From Micavibrio sp. UBA6929 (GTDB lineage Bacteria; Pseudomonadota; Alphaproteobacteria; Micavibrionales; Micavibrionaceae), in assembly GCA_002448815.1 (NCBI GenBank), contig DKAJ01000007.1, positions 42,892 through 106,891 of the forward strand: a DNA stretch of 64,000 nt, given 5' to 3'. Both the position numbers and the translations under genes were made by a program. The stretch's first letter is position 1. The number at the start of each line of letters is the position of its first letter. Shown here one piece after another: positions 17,631-25,510 of the stretch. A model generated the notes under the pieces. It made no database searches. It saw only the letters and a list, made by a program, of their open reading frames with translations, and was not told the origin of the DNA.

Positions 17631-17659
17631 AATAAGTTATCCCTTGCCTATGACCTTCT

Positions 17660-18775
17660 CTATGACTTTGTGCATGTCCAAGAATAACTGAGGCCGCCGC
17701 TACTATCCAAAGTAGTGCCTGATGCAGTTCCTACTGCGCATAGACCAGGATCATCTACATTGCCGGTTGGTCTGAATAGAAAGTTTTGCAAAGCAAAACT
17801 TCCGCATGTTGCTGGAATTTGTGCTTCCATATCTGCGCACGTCAAATTGGCTTTGACCGCATAACATGCATCATCAACTGAAGCGCCTGGCGGCGGGTTA
17901 TTTAAAAAGTCACGATAATCTTTGAATGTGCCACGCGGCCCCATTGGCACCATCATGTCTTGTGCTGTTGCACCGCCATTACGTGATACCCACTTTAAGC
18001 CAACTGCATCGTCGACACCTGCATCCACATATTCAATAAACCCTTCTGCCCCGTCAGAGATTTTAAGCATATCATCACCAGTATCACCAGTAATCCCGGC
18101 TGACGATCCGTTACCATTTATGGAGCCAAACGTTCTTTTTTCAAGGTAATTTTCAGAAGCCCATGTACCGCCTTCACCGTGGCCTGCGGCTTCCGTGCCC
18201 CACAAACAATATTCTTTGTAATACGTATCGGCAGTTTTATCAGTCCCTGCCTCTGAGGAGCTTAAACACTTAGAAAATCGTGTGCCGCTATGCGCATAAG
18301 GCGTGAATTCTGCAATGATATTGGGACGATCGCTGTCGCTTTTATTGAAATCGTAGCATTTTTCTGAAGGCAGGCCCTCATTATAGCAAATTGAAATTGT
18401 GTTTAAGCATTTTTTGCTGCTTGGCTTCTTTTCCCAGCCCCCTGTTGACAATGATGTACTGCTCCCATCACACCGAATTTCTGCTTCAAGTGTGTCAGCC
18501 TGAAAATTTTTACACGTTACGCCCTCTTCATTACAAATGTTAATGTCATTAACGGTTATATCATTCGAAATATCTTTTGTTGCGCCTGATTTCGCATATT
18601 TGGCAACATCTGTTCTAGGAATTGTCCCTGAGTATCCCCCGCCACTTGTGCTGGTGCTAGTGCTCGTACTATCGCCGGAGGCTGATGCCGATGCGCTTTG
18701 CGCCCATGAGGATGTACTTCCTGCGGCGATCATACACAGCGCCCCCAATAACAATGCAACTTTCCCTTTAAACAC
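17660..18775 (-). CDS. exported cysteine-containing protein with Ser/Thr-rich linker (possible adhesin or pilus-tip-like)
   Basis: The 371-residue product has a signal peptide cut after SSWA and a Ser/Thr/Gly-rich linker at about residues 27-50. A long globular part holds many cysteines. Residues 150-290 include GSSAGITGDTGDDMLKISDGAEGFIEYVDAG and VSRNGGATAQDMMVPMGPRG. The C-terminus, ATCGSFALQNFLF then LCAVGTASGTTLDSSGG and SWTCTKS, matches a widespread pattern in exported adhesin- or tip-like proteins (C-x-GTAS ... W-T-C-T-G). It heads the minus-strand cluster and is probably transcribed with copies 3 and 2. It lacks the SQCTTSELDLVC module. Function unknown. Confidence 0.8.
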   Translation of the reverse strand: MFKGKVALLLGALCMIAAGSTSSWAQSASASASGDSTSTSTSTSGGGYSGTIPRTDVAKYAKSGATKDISNDITVNDINICNEEGVTCKNFQADTLEAEIRCDGSSTSLSTGGWEKKPSSKKCLNTISICYNEGLPSEKCYDFNKSDSDRPNIIAEFTPYAHSGTRFSKCLSSSEAGTDKTADTYYKEYCLWGTEAAGHGEGGTWASENYLEKRTFGSINGNGSSAGITGDTGDDMLKISDGAEGFIEYVDAGVDDAVGLKWVSRNGGATAQDMMVPMGPRGTFKDYRDFLNNPPPGASVDDACYAVKANLTCADMEAQIPATCGSFALQNFLFRPTGNVDDPGLCAVGTASGTTLDSSGGLSYSWTCTKS

Positions 18776-18905
18776 TTAAGTCTCTCCCTTTTGAACAATT
18801 TACGCGTCTATCATCCCATATATACTAACGTATTAAATGTTAAGATACAATTAAGTCAATTATGCCATGGCCATGATATGTCGTTGAGGTGACTTTACTT
18901 TTTAC

Positions 18906-20696
18906 ATGGCGCGCCCTATAAATTCAGCCATGAGCAGCATCGCATATATTTTATCAGATCTTATGGGGCAGGCTTTTGCCGCCCTTGACCTTCCCGCAGA
19001 ACTGGGCGTCGTGCGCGTATCAGATCGCCCTGACCTTGCGCAGTTCCAATGTAATGGCGCGATGGCCGCCGCCAAGGTTGCCAAAAAGCCACCGCGCGCC
19101 ATCGCCGAGGATATCGCCGCGCGCTTGCAGGAAAACCCCATTTTTGCCAAAGTTGAAGTGGCGGGCCCTGGCTTTATTAACTTAAACGTGACGCATGACT
19201 ATCTGGCGCAGCATATACAAACCTATGGCCGTGACGCGCATTGCGGCGCGGCGCGGCTTAGCGCGCCACAAACAATTGTACTGGATTATGGCGGCCCGAA
19301 CGTTGCCAAGGCGATGCATGTTGGGCATTTACGCAGTTCTATCATTGGGGATTGCCTGCGCCGCATTTTTGACTTTGCAGGTTACAAGGCCTATGGCGAT
19401 GTGCATATGGGTGACTGGGGTCTGCCAATGGGGCAGGTTTTATCGGAATTGCAATTAATGCACCCTGATTGGGTTTATTTTGATGATGCCTTCACGGGGG
19501 ATTACCCCACTGAATCGCCCGTATCGATGGATGATCTGGCCGAGATTTATCCGCGCGCCTCTGGCGCATGCAAGGAAGATGCGGATCGCCTGAAGCTTGC
19601 ACGTGACATCACAGCAAAACTGCAAGACGGTCACCGTGGATACCGCGCACTATGGCGTCATTTTGTTGATGTATCGATTGCCGGTATGAAAGGCAATTTT
19701 GATGCGCTGAATGTGCATTTTGACCTGTGGCTGGGCGAAAGTGATGCGCATGACACGATCGTGCCAATGGTTGACGCCCTCAAAGAACAAGGGCTTGCCG
19801 AAACCAGTGACGGTGCCTTGGTTGTCAGCGTTGATCAGGACGATGATAAAAAAGAAATGCCGCCGCTGATTTTATACAAAAGTGACGGCGCAGTGATGTA
19901 TGGCACAACCGACTTGGCCACCATTGTTGATCGCATGCGCGATTATAGCCCAGCGCAAATTATTTATGTGGTTGATCAGCGCCAATCCCTGCATTTTGAA
20001 CAAGTCTTTCGCGCTGCGCGCAAAGGCGGAATTGTCACGCCAGACACAACTCTGTTCCACGCTGGCTTTGGCACAATGAATGGCACAGACGGCAAACCGT
20101 TTAAAACGCGCGCTGGCGGGGTTATGAAACTGGAAGATTTGATTGCCATGGCCGTTGATAAAGCCACTGCACGCCTAAACGAAGCGGACATCGCCAGTGA
20201 TTTCAGCGCCGAAGAGCGCAGCGATATCGCGCACAAAGTTGGCATTGCCGCCCTTAAATTTGCGGATCTACATAACAACCGCAGTTCGGATTACGTCTTT
20301 GACCTTGACCGCATGACCGCATTTGAGGGCAAAACGGGGCCATATTTGCTGTATCAAGTTGTACGTATCACTTCATTACTGCGTAAGGCGCAGGCACAGG
20401 GCTTAAGCCCTTCTGAAGCCGTGACGTTACAAGATGATGATGCGGCGCTGGCACTGATGCTGGCGGAATTTCCTGATCACTTTGCCTTAGCGATGCAAAA
20501 TTACACGCCGCATGTTTTGTGCGACTACGCGTATAAACTTGCCCAAGCCTTCAGCAGTTTTTACAGCAAGTGTCATATTCTATCGGAAACGGATGAACAG
20601 CTGCGCGCCAGCCGCTTGCAGCTTTGCGCCCTGACTGCCCACCAATTAGAAGTTATCTTGAACTTGCTGGGCATCGACGTGCCCGAGCGCATGTAA
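18906..20696 (+). CDS. argS: arginyl-tRNA synthetase
   Basis: The 596-residue class I synthetase charges tRNA-Arg. The N-terminal Add-1-like domain (residues 10-100) ends AGPGFINLNVT. The HIGH motif is present as HVGH in DYGGPNVAKAMHVGHLRSSIIGD. The usual ArgRS segment PFKTRAGGVMKLEDLI stands where other class I enzymes have KMSKS. The anticodon-binding C-terminal helices follow (PYLLYQVVRI and onward). ATG 18906 gives the longest protein; ATG 18930 (MSSIAYILS) is a plausible alternative. It follows a divergent promoter region with the cysteine-rich cluster, away from its common alphaproteobacterial place beside dgt. Confidence 0.95.
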   Translation: MARPINSAMSSIAYILSDLMGQAFAALDLPAELGVVRVSDRPDLAQFQCNGAMAAAKVAKKPPRAIAEDIAARLQENPIFAKVEVAGPGFINLNVTHDYLAQHIQTYGRDAHCGAARLSAPQTIVLDYGGPNVAKAMHVGHLRSSIIGDCLRRIFDFAGYKAYGDVHMGDWGLPMGQVLSELQLMHPDWVYFDDAFTGDYPTESPVSMDDLAEIYPRASGACKEDADRLKLARDITAKLQDGHRGYRALWRHFVDVSIAGMKGNFDALNVHFDLWLGESDAHDTIVPMVDALKEQGLAETSDGALVVSVDQDDDKKEMPPLILYKSDGAVMYGTTDLATIVDRMRDYSPAQIIYVVDQRQSLHFEQVFRAARKGGIVTPDTTLFHAGFGTMNGTDGKPFKTRAGGVMKLEDLIAMAVDKATARLNEADIASDFSAEERSDIAHKVGIAALKFADLHNNRSSDYVFDLDRMTAFEGKTGPYLLYQVVRITSLLRKAQAQGLSPSEAVTLQDDDAALALMLAEFPDHFALAMQNYTPHVLCDYAYKLAQAFSSFYSKCHILSETDEQLRASRLQLCALTAHQLEVILNLLGIDVPERM

Positions 20697-20750
20697 AGCC
20701 GCCCTGTTTAAGGCACTCTTTTTCAAGGCCATCTTTGGTGATAATCGCGC

Positions 20751-21692
20751 TTGGCTAAGATTGGCCAATGTGGTTTAATTGATCCCATGATCGGTTTGCA
20801 ATCCTTGCACATTAAGCCTTCGTTACTGCGTACAATCGGACAGATTGAGACGTTTAATGGCCTGTGGAATGGGCTGGACGATCATACAACGGGCCTGAAT
20901 TTGCTGGGCGATGTGGCCGCCCACGGCGCGCAGCTTAAATCTTTGATGGAGCCCCTGAAAAATCGTGAATTGACGCTGGATATTTTACTGGCGCTGCATA
21001 AGACATTTTGCCCAGGCGAGGATAGCGGCGCGCTCAAGAACGCTGAAACAAATTTGGACATCACCCATAACGGCCAGCATATCGGCACATTAGAAACAGC
21101 TGCGCCGGAGGATGTGCCTGCGCTCATTACGAAATTACTTGGCTGGACAAATGAAGCGCTGCTGGATGAAGCCTATCATCCGCTTTTGATTATTGCAGTG
21201 TTTACGGCTATTTTCTTGCAAATTTCACCTTTTCAAAACGGCAATTTAAAGCTTGCGCGCTTTTTAATTGTGCTGCTGATGTTAAAGGCAGGATATCGTT
21301 ACGCCGCGTTTGCTTCGCTGGATGATGCCTTTGACGACCACGCCCAGCAATTCTTTGATACGTTGGCCGCGCATCAGGCCTCGATCGAAGAAGGCAAACC
21401 CGACTGGCAACCATGGCTGGCGTGCTTTTTCTCGATCCTTGCGCAGCATTATGATCTGCTCGCCCTGCAAATCAACAGCGGCATTCAAACCAAGGCGGTT
21501 GCGGATATGCCCGCGCTATCGATTGCGTTGATTGATGTGTTACAAAAGCACAAACGCGCAACGATGAAGTTTTTGATTGATGAAACAAAAGGGCGGCGCT
21601 CTACGATTAAACTGCGCATGGGGGAACTGGTTGATGCTGGGCTGGTTATTCGTCATGGCGCGGGTCGCGGCGTGTGGTACAGCCTGATTTAA
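20751..21692 (+). CDS. Fic-like protein with degenerate catalytic motif and C-terminal winged helix
   Basis: The 313-residue protein has the helical layout of Fic-domain proteins. AYHPLLIIAVFTAIFLQISPF leads into the motif position at residues 159-170. Canonical Fic (HPFxEGNGRxxR) transfers AMP or other groups to targets using the His. Here the motif reads SPFQNGNLKLAR: the catalytic His is Ser, the acidic residue is Asn, and Gly-Arg is Leu-Lys. Residues about 250-313 look like a winged-helix DNA-binding domain (KFLIDETKGRRSTIKLRMGELVDAG). It may be an inactive Fic scaffold acting as a regulator. ATG 20787 is an alternative start. It stands between argS and the DsbA-like gene. Confidence 0.8.
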   Translation: MAKIGQCGLIDPMIGLQSLHIKPSLLRTIGQIETFNGLWNGLDDHTTGLNLLGDVAAHGAQLKSLMEPLKNRELTLDILLALHKTFCPGEDSGALKNAETNLDITHNGQHIGTLETAAPEDVPALITKLLGWTNEALLDEAYHPLLIIAVFTAIFLQISPFQNGNLKLARFLIVLLMLKAGYRYAAFASLDDAFDDHAQQFFDTLAAHQASIEEGKPDWQPWLACFFSILAQHYDLLALQINSGIQTKAVADMPALSIALIDVLQKHKRATMKFLIDETKGRRSTIKLRMGELVDAGLVIRHGAGRGVWYSLI

Positions 21693-21801
21693 CGCGCCCG
21701 TTTGTAACCTTTCCCTGTTCAAACGCGAAGAGGGGTCTATATCTTTTATTGAAGACGCGTTATAATCCGCGTGCACATTTTAACGAGGACATCTTATCAC
21801 C

Positions 21802-22542
21802 ATGCATTTTTCAAAGAAATTTTTTACACTTGCTGCCGTTTCACTTGCTGCGCTAAGCACGCCAATGCAGGCTGAGGCCTTTAGCGAAGCTGAGACAAAA
21901 GAACTGAACAAAGCGATCCATGCCTATATCATGGAAAACCCAACAGTGATTATTAATGCACTTGAAAAACACCGCGCAGACGAAGCAACGCGCAAAAAGC
22001 AAGAAGCTGCTGATTTGATTAAAAACAATAAGAAGCTTTTGGCGGGTAAAGATTTGCCATCAATCGGCAACCCAAAGGGTGACGTGACGATTGTTGAATT
22101 CTTTGACTATAACTGCGGTTACTGTAAGCGCGCTTTGCCTGATTTGATTAAACTGTCAGAAGAAGACAAAAATGTACGCATTGTTTTCCATGAGCTTCCG
22201 ATCCTAAGCGCTGACTCACGCACTGCGGCGCTTTGGGCACTTGCCGCACACAAGCAAGATAAGTATTTCGACTTCCACAAGGCCTTGATGCAGCATCGCG
22301 GCGCGAAAAACGAAGCAACGCTCACCAAGCTAGCGAATGATGTTGGTTTGGATGCAAATAAGATGAAAAAAGACATCATGTCTGACGACGTCCAAAAGAT
22401 GCTGACTGAAAGCCTAGAAATCGCAAAGAAGATCGGCATTAGCGGCACGCCAGCCTTTATCGTGAATGATCAATTCTTTGGCGGTTATATTGGGCATGAC
22501 GGCCTTATTAAAGCCATTAAAGAAGCGCGCGCAGCCAAATAA
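21802..22542 (+). CDS. periplasmic DsbA-family thiol-disulfide oxidoreductase
   Basis: The 246-residue product has a signal peptide (cut after MQAEA) and a helical N-terminal extension (residues 25-80), then a thioredoxin/DsbA domain. Its redox motif CGYC lies in EFFDYNCGYCKRALPDL, and the cis-Pro loop is GISGTPAFIVND. This form, with an N-terminal helix region, is that of the Com1/ScsC/BdbD-like group. It would oxidise or isomerise periplasmic cysteines. The cysteine-rich exported proteins at 16.2-18.8 kb are obvious possible clients (inference). PCuAC, aroQ, accB and accC follow in the same direction. Confidence 0.93.
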   Translation: MHFSKKFFTLAAVSLAALSTPMQAEAFSEAETKELNKAIHAYIMENPTVIINALEKHRADEATRKKQEAADLIKNNKKLLAGKDLPSIGNPKGDVTIVEFFDYNCGYCKRALPDLIKLSEEDKNVRIVFHELPILSADSRTAALWALAAHKQDKYFDFHKALMQHRGAKNEATLTKLANDVGLDANKMKKDIMSDDVQKMLTESLEIAKKIGISGTPAFIVNDQFFGGYIGHDGLIKAIKEARAAK

Positions 22543-22560
22543 ACAAAAGGACTTAACACG

Positions 22561-23016
22561 ATGAAAGCTCTTACAACTTTCGGCGTAGCTGCGATAATGG
22601 TCATCGGGGCATCATCTTTGGCTTGGTCGGCGGATACACATGTGACCGTTGACGGGCAAGCTTACGCCTTTCAAACTGCGCCGCAACAACGCAATGGCGC
22701 GGCGTTCCTCACGATTAATAACGCCGATACGCAGGAACATATCTTGGACAGCGTCAGCGGCGATGTTGCCGGGCACATCGAAATCCACAGCATGTCAATG
22801 GATGGCGGCAAAATGGAAATGCGCAAACTTGATTCCCTGCCGGTTCCAGCGCAGAGCCACGTTGCCCTTACGCCATCAGGCTATCATCTGATGCTGATTG
22901 ATTTGAACGCGCCGCTTACGTTAGATCAAGACTTTCCACTGAGCCTGCACTTCAAAGACGGTAGCGTGATTGAGACCTCTGTCCGCGTTGTCAAACCCGG
23001 CACCAAGCCTGAGTAA
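22561..23016 (+). CDS. PCuAC-family periplasmic copper chaperone
   Basis: The 151-residue product has a signal peptide (cut after LAWSA). The copper-binding pattern H-x-M is visible: HIEIHSMSMDGGKMEMRKL then SGYHLMLIDL, matching the family H(M)x10Mx21HxM motif. PCuAC delivers Cu(I) to the CuA site of cytochrome oxidase in the periplasm. It lies 18 bases after the DsbA-like gene and 3 bases before aroQ. The pairing with a thiol oxidoreductase is functionally sensible for copper-site assembly. Confidence 0.92.
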   Translation: MKALTTFGVAAIMVIGASSLAWSADTHVTVDGQAYAFQTAPQQRNGAAFLTINNADTQEHILDSVSGDVAGHIEIHSMSMDGGKMEMRKLDSLPVPAQSHVALTPSGYHLMLIDLNAPLTLDQDFPLSLHFKDGSVIETSVRVVKPGTKPE

Positions 23017-23019
23017 GTC

Positions 23020-23469
23020 ATGCAAACAATCCTTATCCTCAATGGACCTAATTTGAATATGCTCGGTCAGCGCGAGCCTGAAATCTATGGCCACGAGACC
23101 CTGGAAGATATTCAAAAACTGTGTGAGGATAAGGCATCTGACCTTGGGGTGCGCGTACATTTTCGTCAGTCCAACCATGAGGGCGAATTAGTCACATGGA
23201 TTCAGCAAGCTGCGCAAACACCTGGCCCTTATGCAGGCCTTATTATTAATGCGGCGGCATACACGCATACCTCTATTGCGATTCACGATGCGCTTAAATT
23301 GCTCAATATTCCGATTATTGAGGTTCATATCTCTGATCCGGAAACACGCGAAGACTTTCGGCACACATCCTTTATTACCCCTGTCGCGGCCGCGGTTTAC
23401 AAAGGGTTAGGCGCAAATGGGTATGCCAAATCACTCGAGCACATATCCAATTTGATCCACACGCAGTGA
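23020..23469 (+). CDS. aroQ: type II 3-dehydroquinate dehydratase
   Basis: The 149-residue enzyme catalyses the third step of the shikimate pathway (dehydroquinate to dehydroshikimate). ILNGPNLNMLGQREPEIYG carries the catalytic Arg and Tyr. RQSNHEGELVTWIQ, LIINAAAYTHTSIAI and EVHISDPETREDFRHTSF supply the rest of the active site. It starts 3 bases after PCuAC and is followed by accB after 109 bases, the familiar alphaproteobacterial aroQ-accB-accC order. Confidence 0.97.
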   Translation: MQTILILNGPNLNMLGQREPEIYGHETLEDIQKLCEDKASDLGVRVHFRQSNHEGELVTWIQQAAQTPGPYAGLIINAAAYTHTSIAIHDALKLLNIPIIEVHISDPETREDFRHTSFITPVAAAVYKGLGANGYAKSLEHISNLIHTQ

Positions 23470-23578
23470 AAAGGGCTTTGACTTTTTGCTTTGTCTGCTT
23501 TATCCAATTTGCTAGCTTTGACGGCAAAGCGATATAACGCGACCCTATAATAAGAAGAACATATTTAAAAAGGCTGCC

Positions 23579-24028
23579 ATGAAAATTGATTATGACGCTA
23601 TTAAGAAGCTTGCGAACCTCTTAGAAGACACAGGCTTAACTGAAATTGAAGTTGCTGACGGTGATCAAGCTGTCCGCGTATGCAAGGGCGGCACTGTTGT
23701 TGCTGGTGCGGCGGCTCCTGTGGCGATGGCAAGTGATCCTGCAATTCCTCAGGTTGCCAACACAGGCGCAATTGAAGCACCTGCAGCGAACAGCGCTGGC
23801 GCAGTCACATCACCAATGGTTGGTACAGCCTACCTAAAGCCCGATCCTAACTCGGCGCCTTTCGTTCAAAAAGGTGATGCAGTGAAAGCAGGCGATACAT
23901 TGCTCATTATCGAGGCGATGAAAGTTATGAACCCGATCAAAGCTGAAAAAGCTGGCACAGTGACGCAGATTTTGGTTGGCGATGCACAGCCTGTTGAATT
24001 TGGTGATGTTCTTGTGGTGGTTGAGTAG
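23579..24028 (+). CDS. accB: biotin carboxyl carrier protein of acetyl-CoA carboxylase
   Basis: The 149-residue subunit carries biotin between carboxylase and transferase sites in the first step of fatty acid synthesis. The biotinylation site is Lys in [11 protein letters not shown]. An N-terminal helical part ([20 protein letters not shown]) and an Ala/Pro linker precede the 80-residue biotinyl domain. AccC starts 8 bases later. AAAGG lies upstream. Confidence 0.97.
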   Translation: MKIDYDAIKKLANLLEDTGLTEIEVADGDQAVRVCKGGTVVAGAAAPVAMASDPAIPQVANTGAIEAPAANSAGAVTSPMVGTAYLKPDPNSAPFVQKGDAVKAGDTLLIIEAMKVMNPIKAEKAGTVTQILVGDAQPVEFGDVLVVVE

Positions 24029-24036
24029 AATTTCTG

Positions 24037-25374
24037 ATGATTAAAAAAGTCCTTATTGCAAACCGTGGTGAAATTGCCCTGCGCATTGTGCGCGCGTGTA
24101 AAGAGCTTGGCATCCAAAGCGTTGCCGTGCACTCGACCGCTGATACAAATTCGATGGCTGTTCGATTGGCTGATGAATCTGTGTGTATTGGCCCGCCATC
24201 CAGTAAGGATAGTTACCTCAATATTCCATCCATCCTCAGCGCGGCGGCGCTAGTGAATGCGGACGCTATTCACCCGGGTTATGGCTTTTTGTCTGAAAAT
24301 GCCGAATTTGCCCGCATGGTGGAAGAGCATGGCTTTAAATTCATTGGCCCGTCTGCCGAGCATATCGAAAAGATGGGTGATAAGGTTATGGCCAAGAAAA
24401 CGGTTCAGGCGCTTGGCCTTCCCGTTGTTCCCGGTTCAAAGGGCGGCGTTGATAATGTTGACGAAGCCATGAAGATCGCCAAAGAAAGCGGTCTGCCCGT
24501 GATCATCAAAGCCGCAAGCGGCGGTGGCGGTAAAGGGATGCAGGTTGTTAATTCTTTTGACGAACTGCCCGAGCTGTTTACGCGCGCCCGCACAGAGGCC
24601 AAGGCAAACTTTGGTGACGACACAGTTTATATTGAAAAATTCTTGGCCAACCCGCGCCACATCGAAATCCAAATCTTTGGCGATTCACACGGTAATGCCA
24701 TTCACCTTGGCGAGCGTGATTGCTCGATCCAGCGACGCCACCAGAAGTTGGTCGAAGAAGCGCCCTCACCTGTCCTAAGTGAAGAAGCCCGCAATGAAAT
24801 TGGCATGCTAGCCGCCAACACAATCCAGAAAATGGGTTTTGAAGGCGCAGGGACAATTGAATTCCTCTATGAAAATGGCGGCTTTTACTTCATGGAGATG
24901 AATACACGTATTCAAGTTGAACACCCTGTGACCGAGATGATTACAGGCGTTGACCTGATTGCCGAGCAAATCCGCGTTGCAAGCGGCGAAAAATTAAGCC
25001 TTCGCCAAGAAGACGTCGTATTAAACGGTCACGCGATTGAACTGCGCATTAACGCAGAAGACCCTGAGCATGACTTCCGCCCATCACCCGGTATGATTGC
25101 GCAATTCCACGCACCCGGCGGTTATGGCGTGCGCTTTGACTCTGCGATCTACAGTGGTTACAGCATTCCACCATTTTACGATTCTATGATTGGCAAGCTG
25201 ATCATTCACGGGAAAACACGTGATGAATGTATCCGCCGCCTGCGCCGCGCAATCAGCGAAACAGTCATAGATGGCGTCAAAACGACATTGCCATTGCATG
25301 AATGGATCTTGCAGCAAGGCGATTTCTTGTCTGGCGATTACTCGATCAAATGGCTGGAAGAACAGCTTAAATAA
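24037..25374 (+). CDS. accC: biotin carboxylase of acetyl-CoA carboxylase
   Basis: The 445-residue ATP-grasp enzyme carboxylates biotin on AccB. It has the N-terminal [19 protein letters not shown], the glycine-rich ATP loop [30 protein letters not shown], and the catalytic region [22 protein letters not shown]. Length and order are normal. It is in an operon with accB. The secretion block begins 136 bases downstream. Confidence 0.98.
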   Translation: MIKKVLIANRGEIALRIVRACKELGIQSVAVHSTADTNSMAVRLADESVCIGPPSSKDSYLNIPSILSAAALVNADAIHPGYGFLSENAEFARMVEEHGFKFIGPSAEHIEKMGDKVMAKKTVQALGLPVVPGSKGGVDNVDEAMKIAKESGLPVIIKAASGGGGKGMQVVNSFDELPELFTRARTEAKANFGDDTVYIEKFLANPRHIEIQIFGDSHGNAIHLGERDCSIQRRHQKLVEEAPSPVLSEEARNEIGMLAANTIQKMGFEGAGTIEFLYENGGFYFMEMNTRIQVEHPVTEMITGVDLIAEQIRVASGEKLSLRQEDVVLNGHAIELRINAEDPEHDFRPSPGMIAQFHAPGGYGVRFDSAIYSGYSIPPFYDSMIGKLIIHGKTRDECIRRLRRAISETVIDGVKTTLPLHEWILQQGDFLSGDYSIKWLEEQLK

Positions 25375-25510
25375 GCCTTTCCATAAAAACCCGTTTCATT
25401 TCAAAGGCATAACGCCTTTTTAATGTTATCTTAATCATTTATACTTAGACTTTAAGGTACGGAGAAGAACAATCCGTGTGTGAGCAATTTGTATAAAATT
25501 TGAGATAAAT

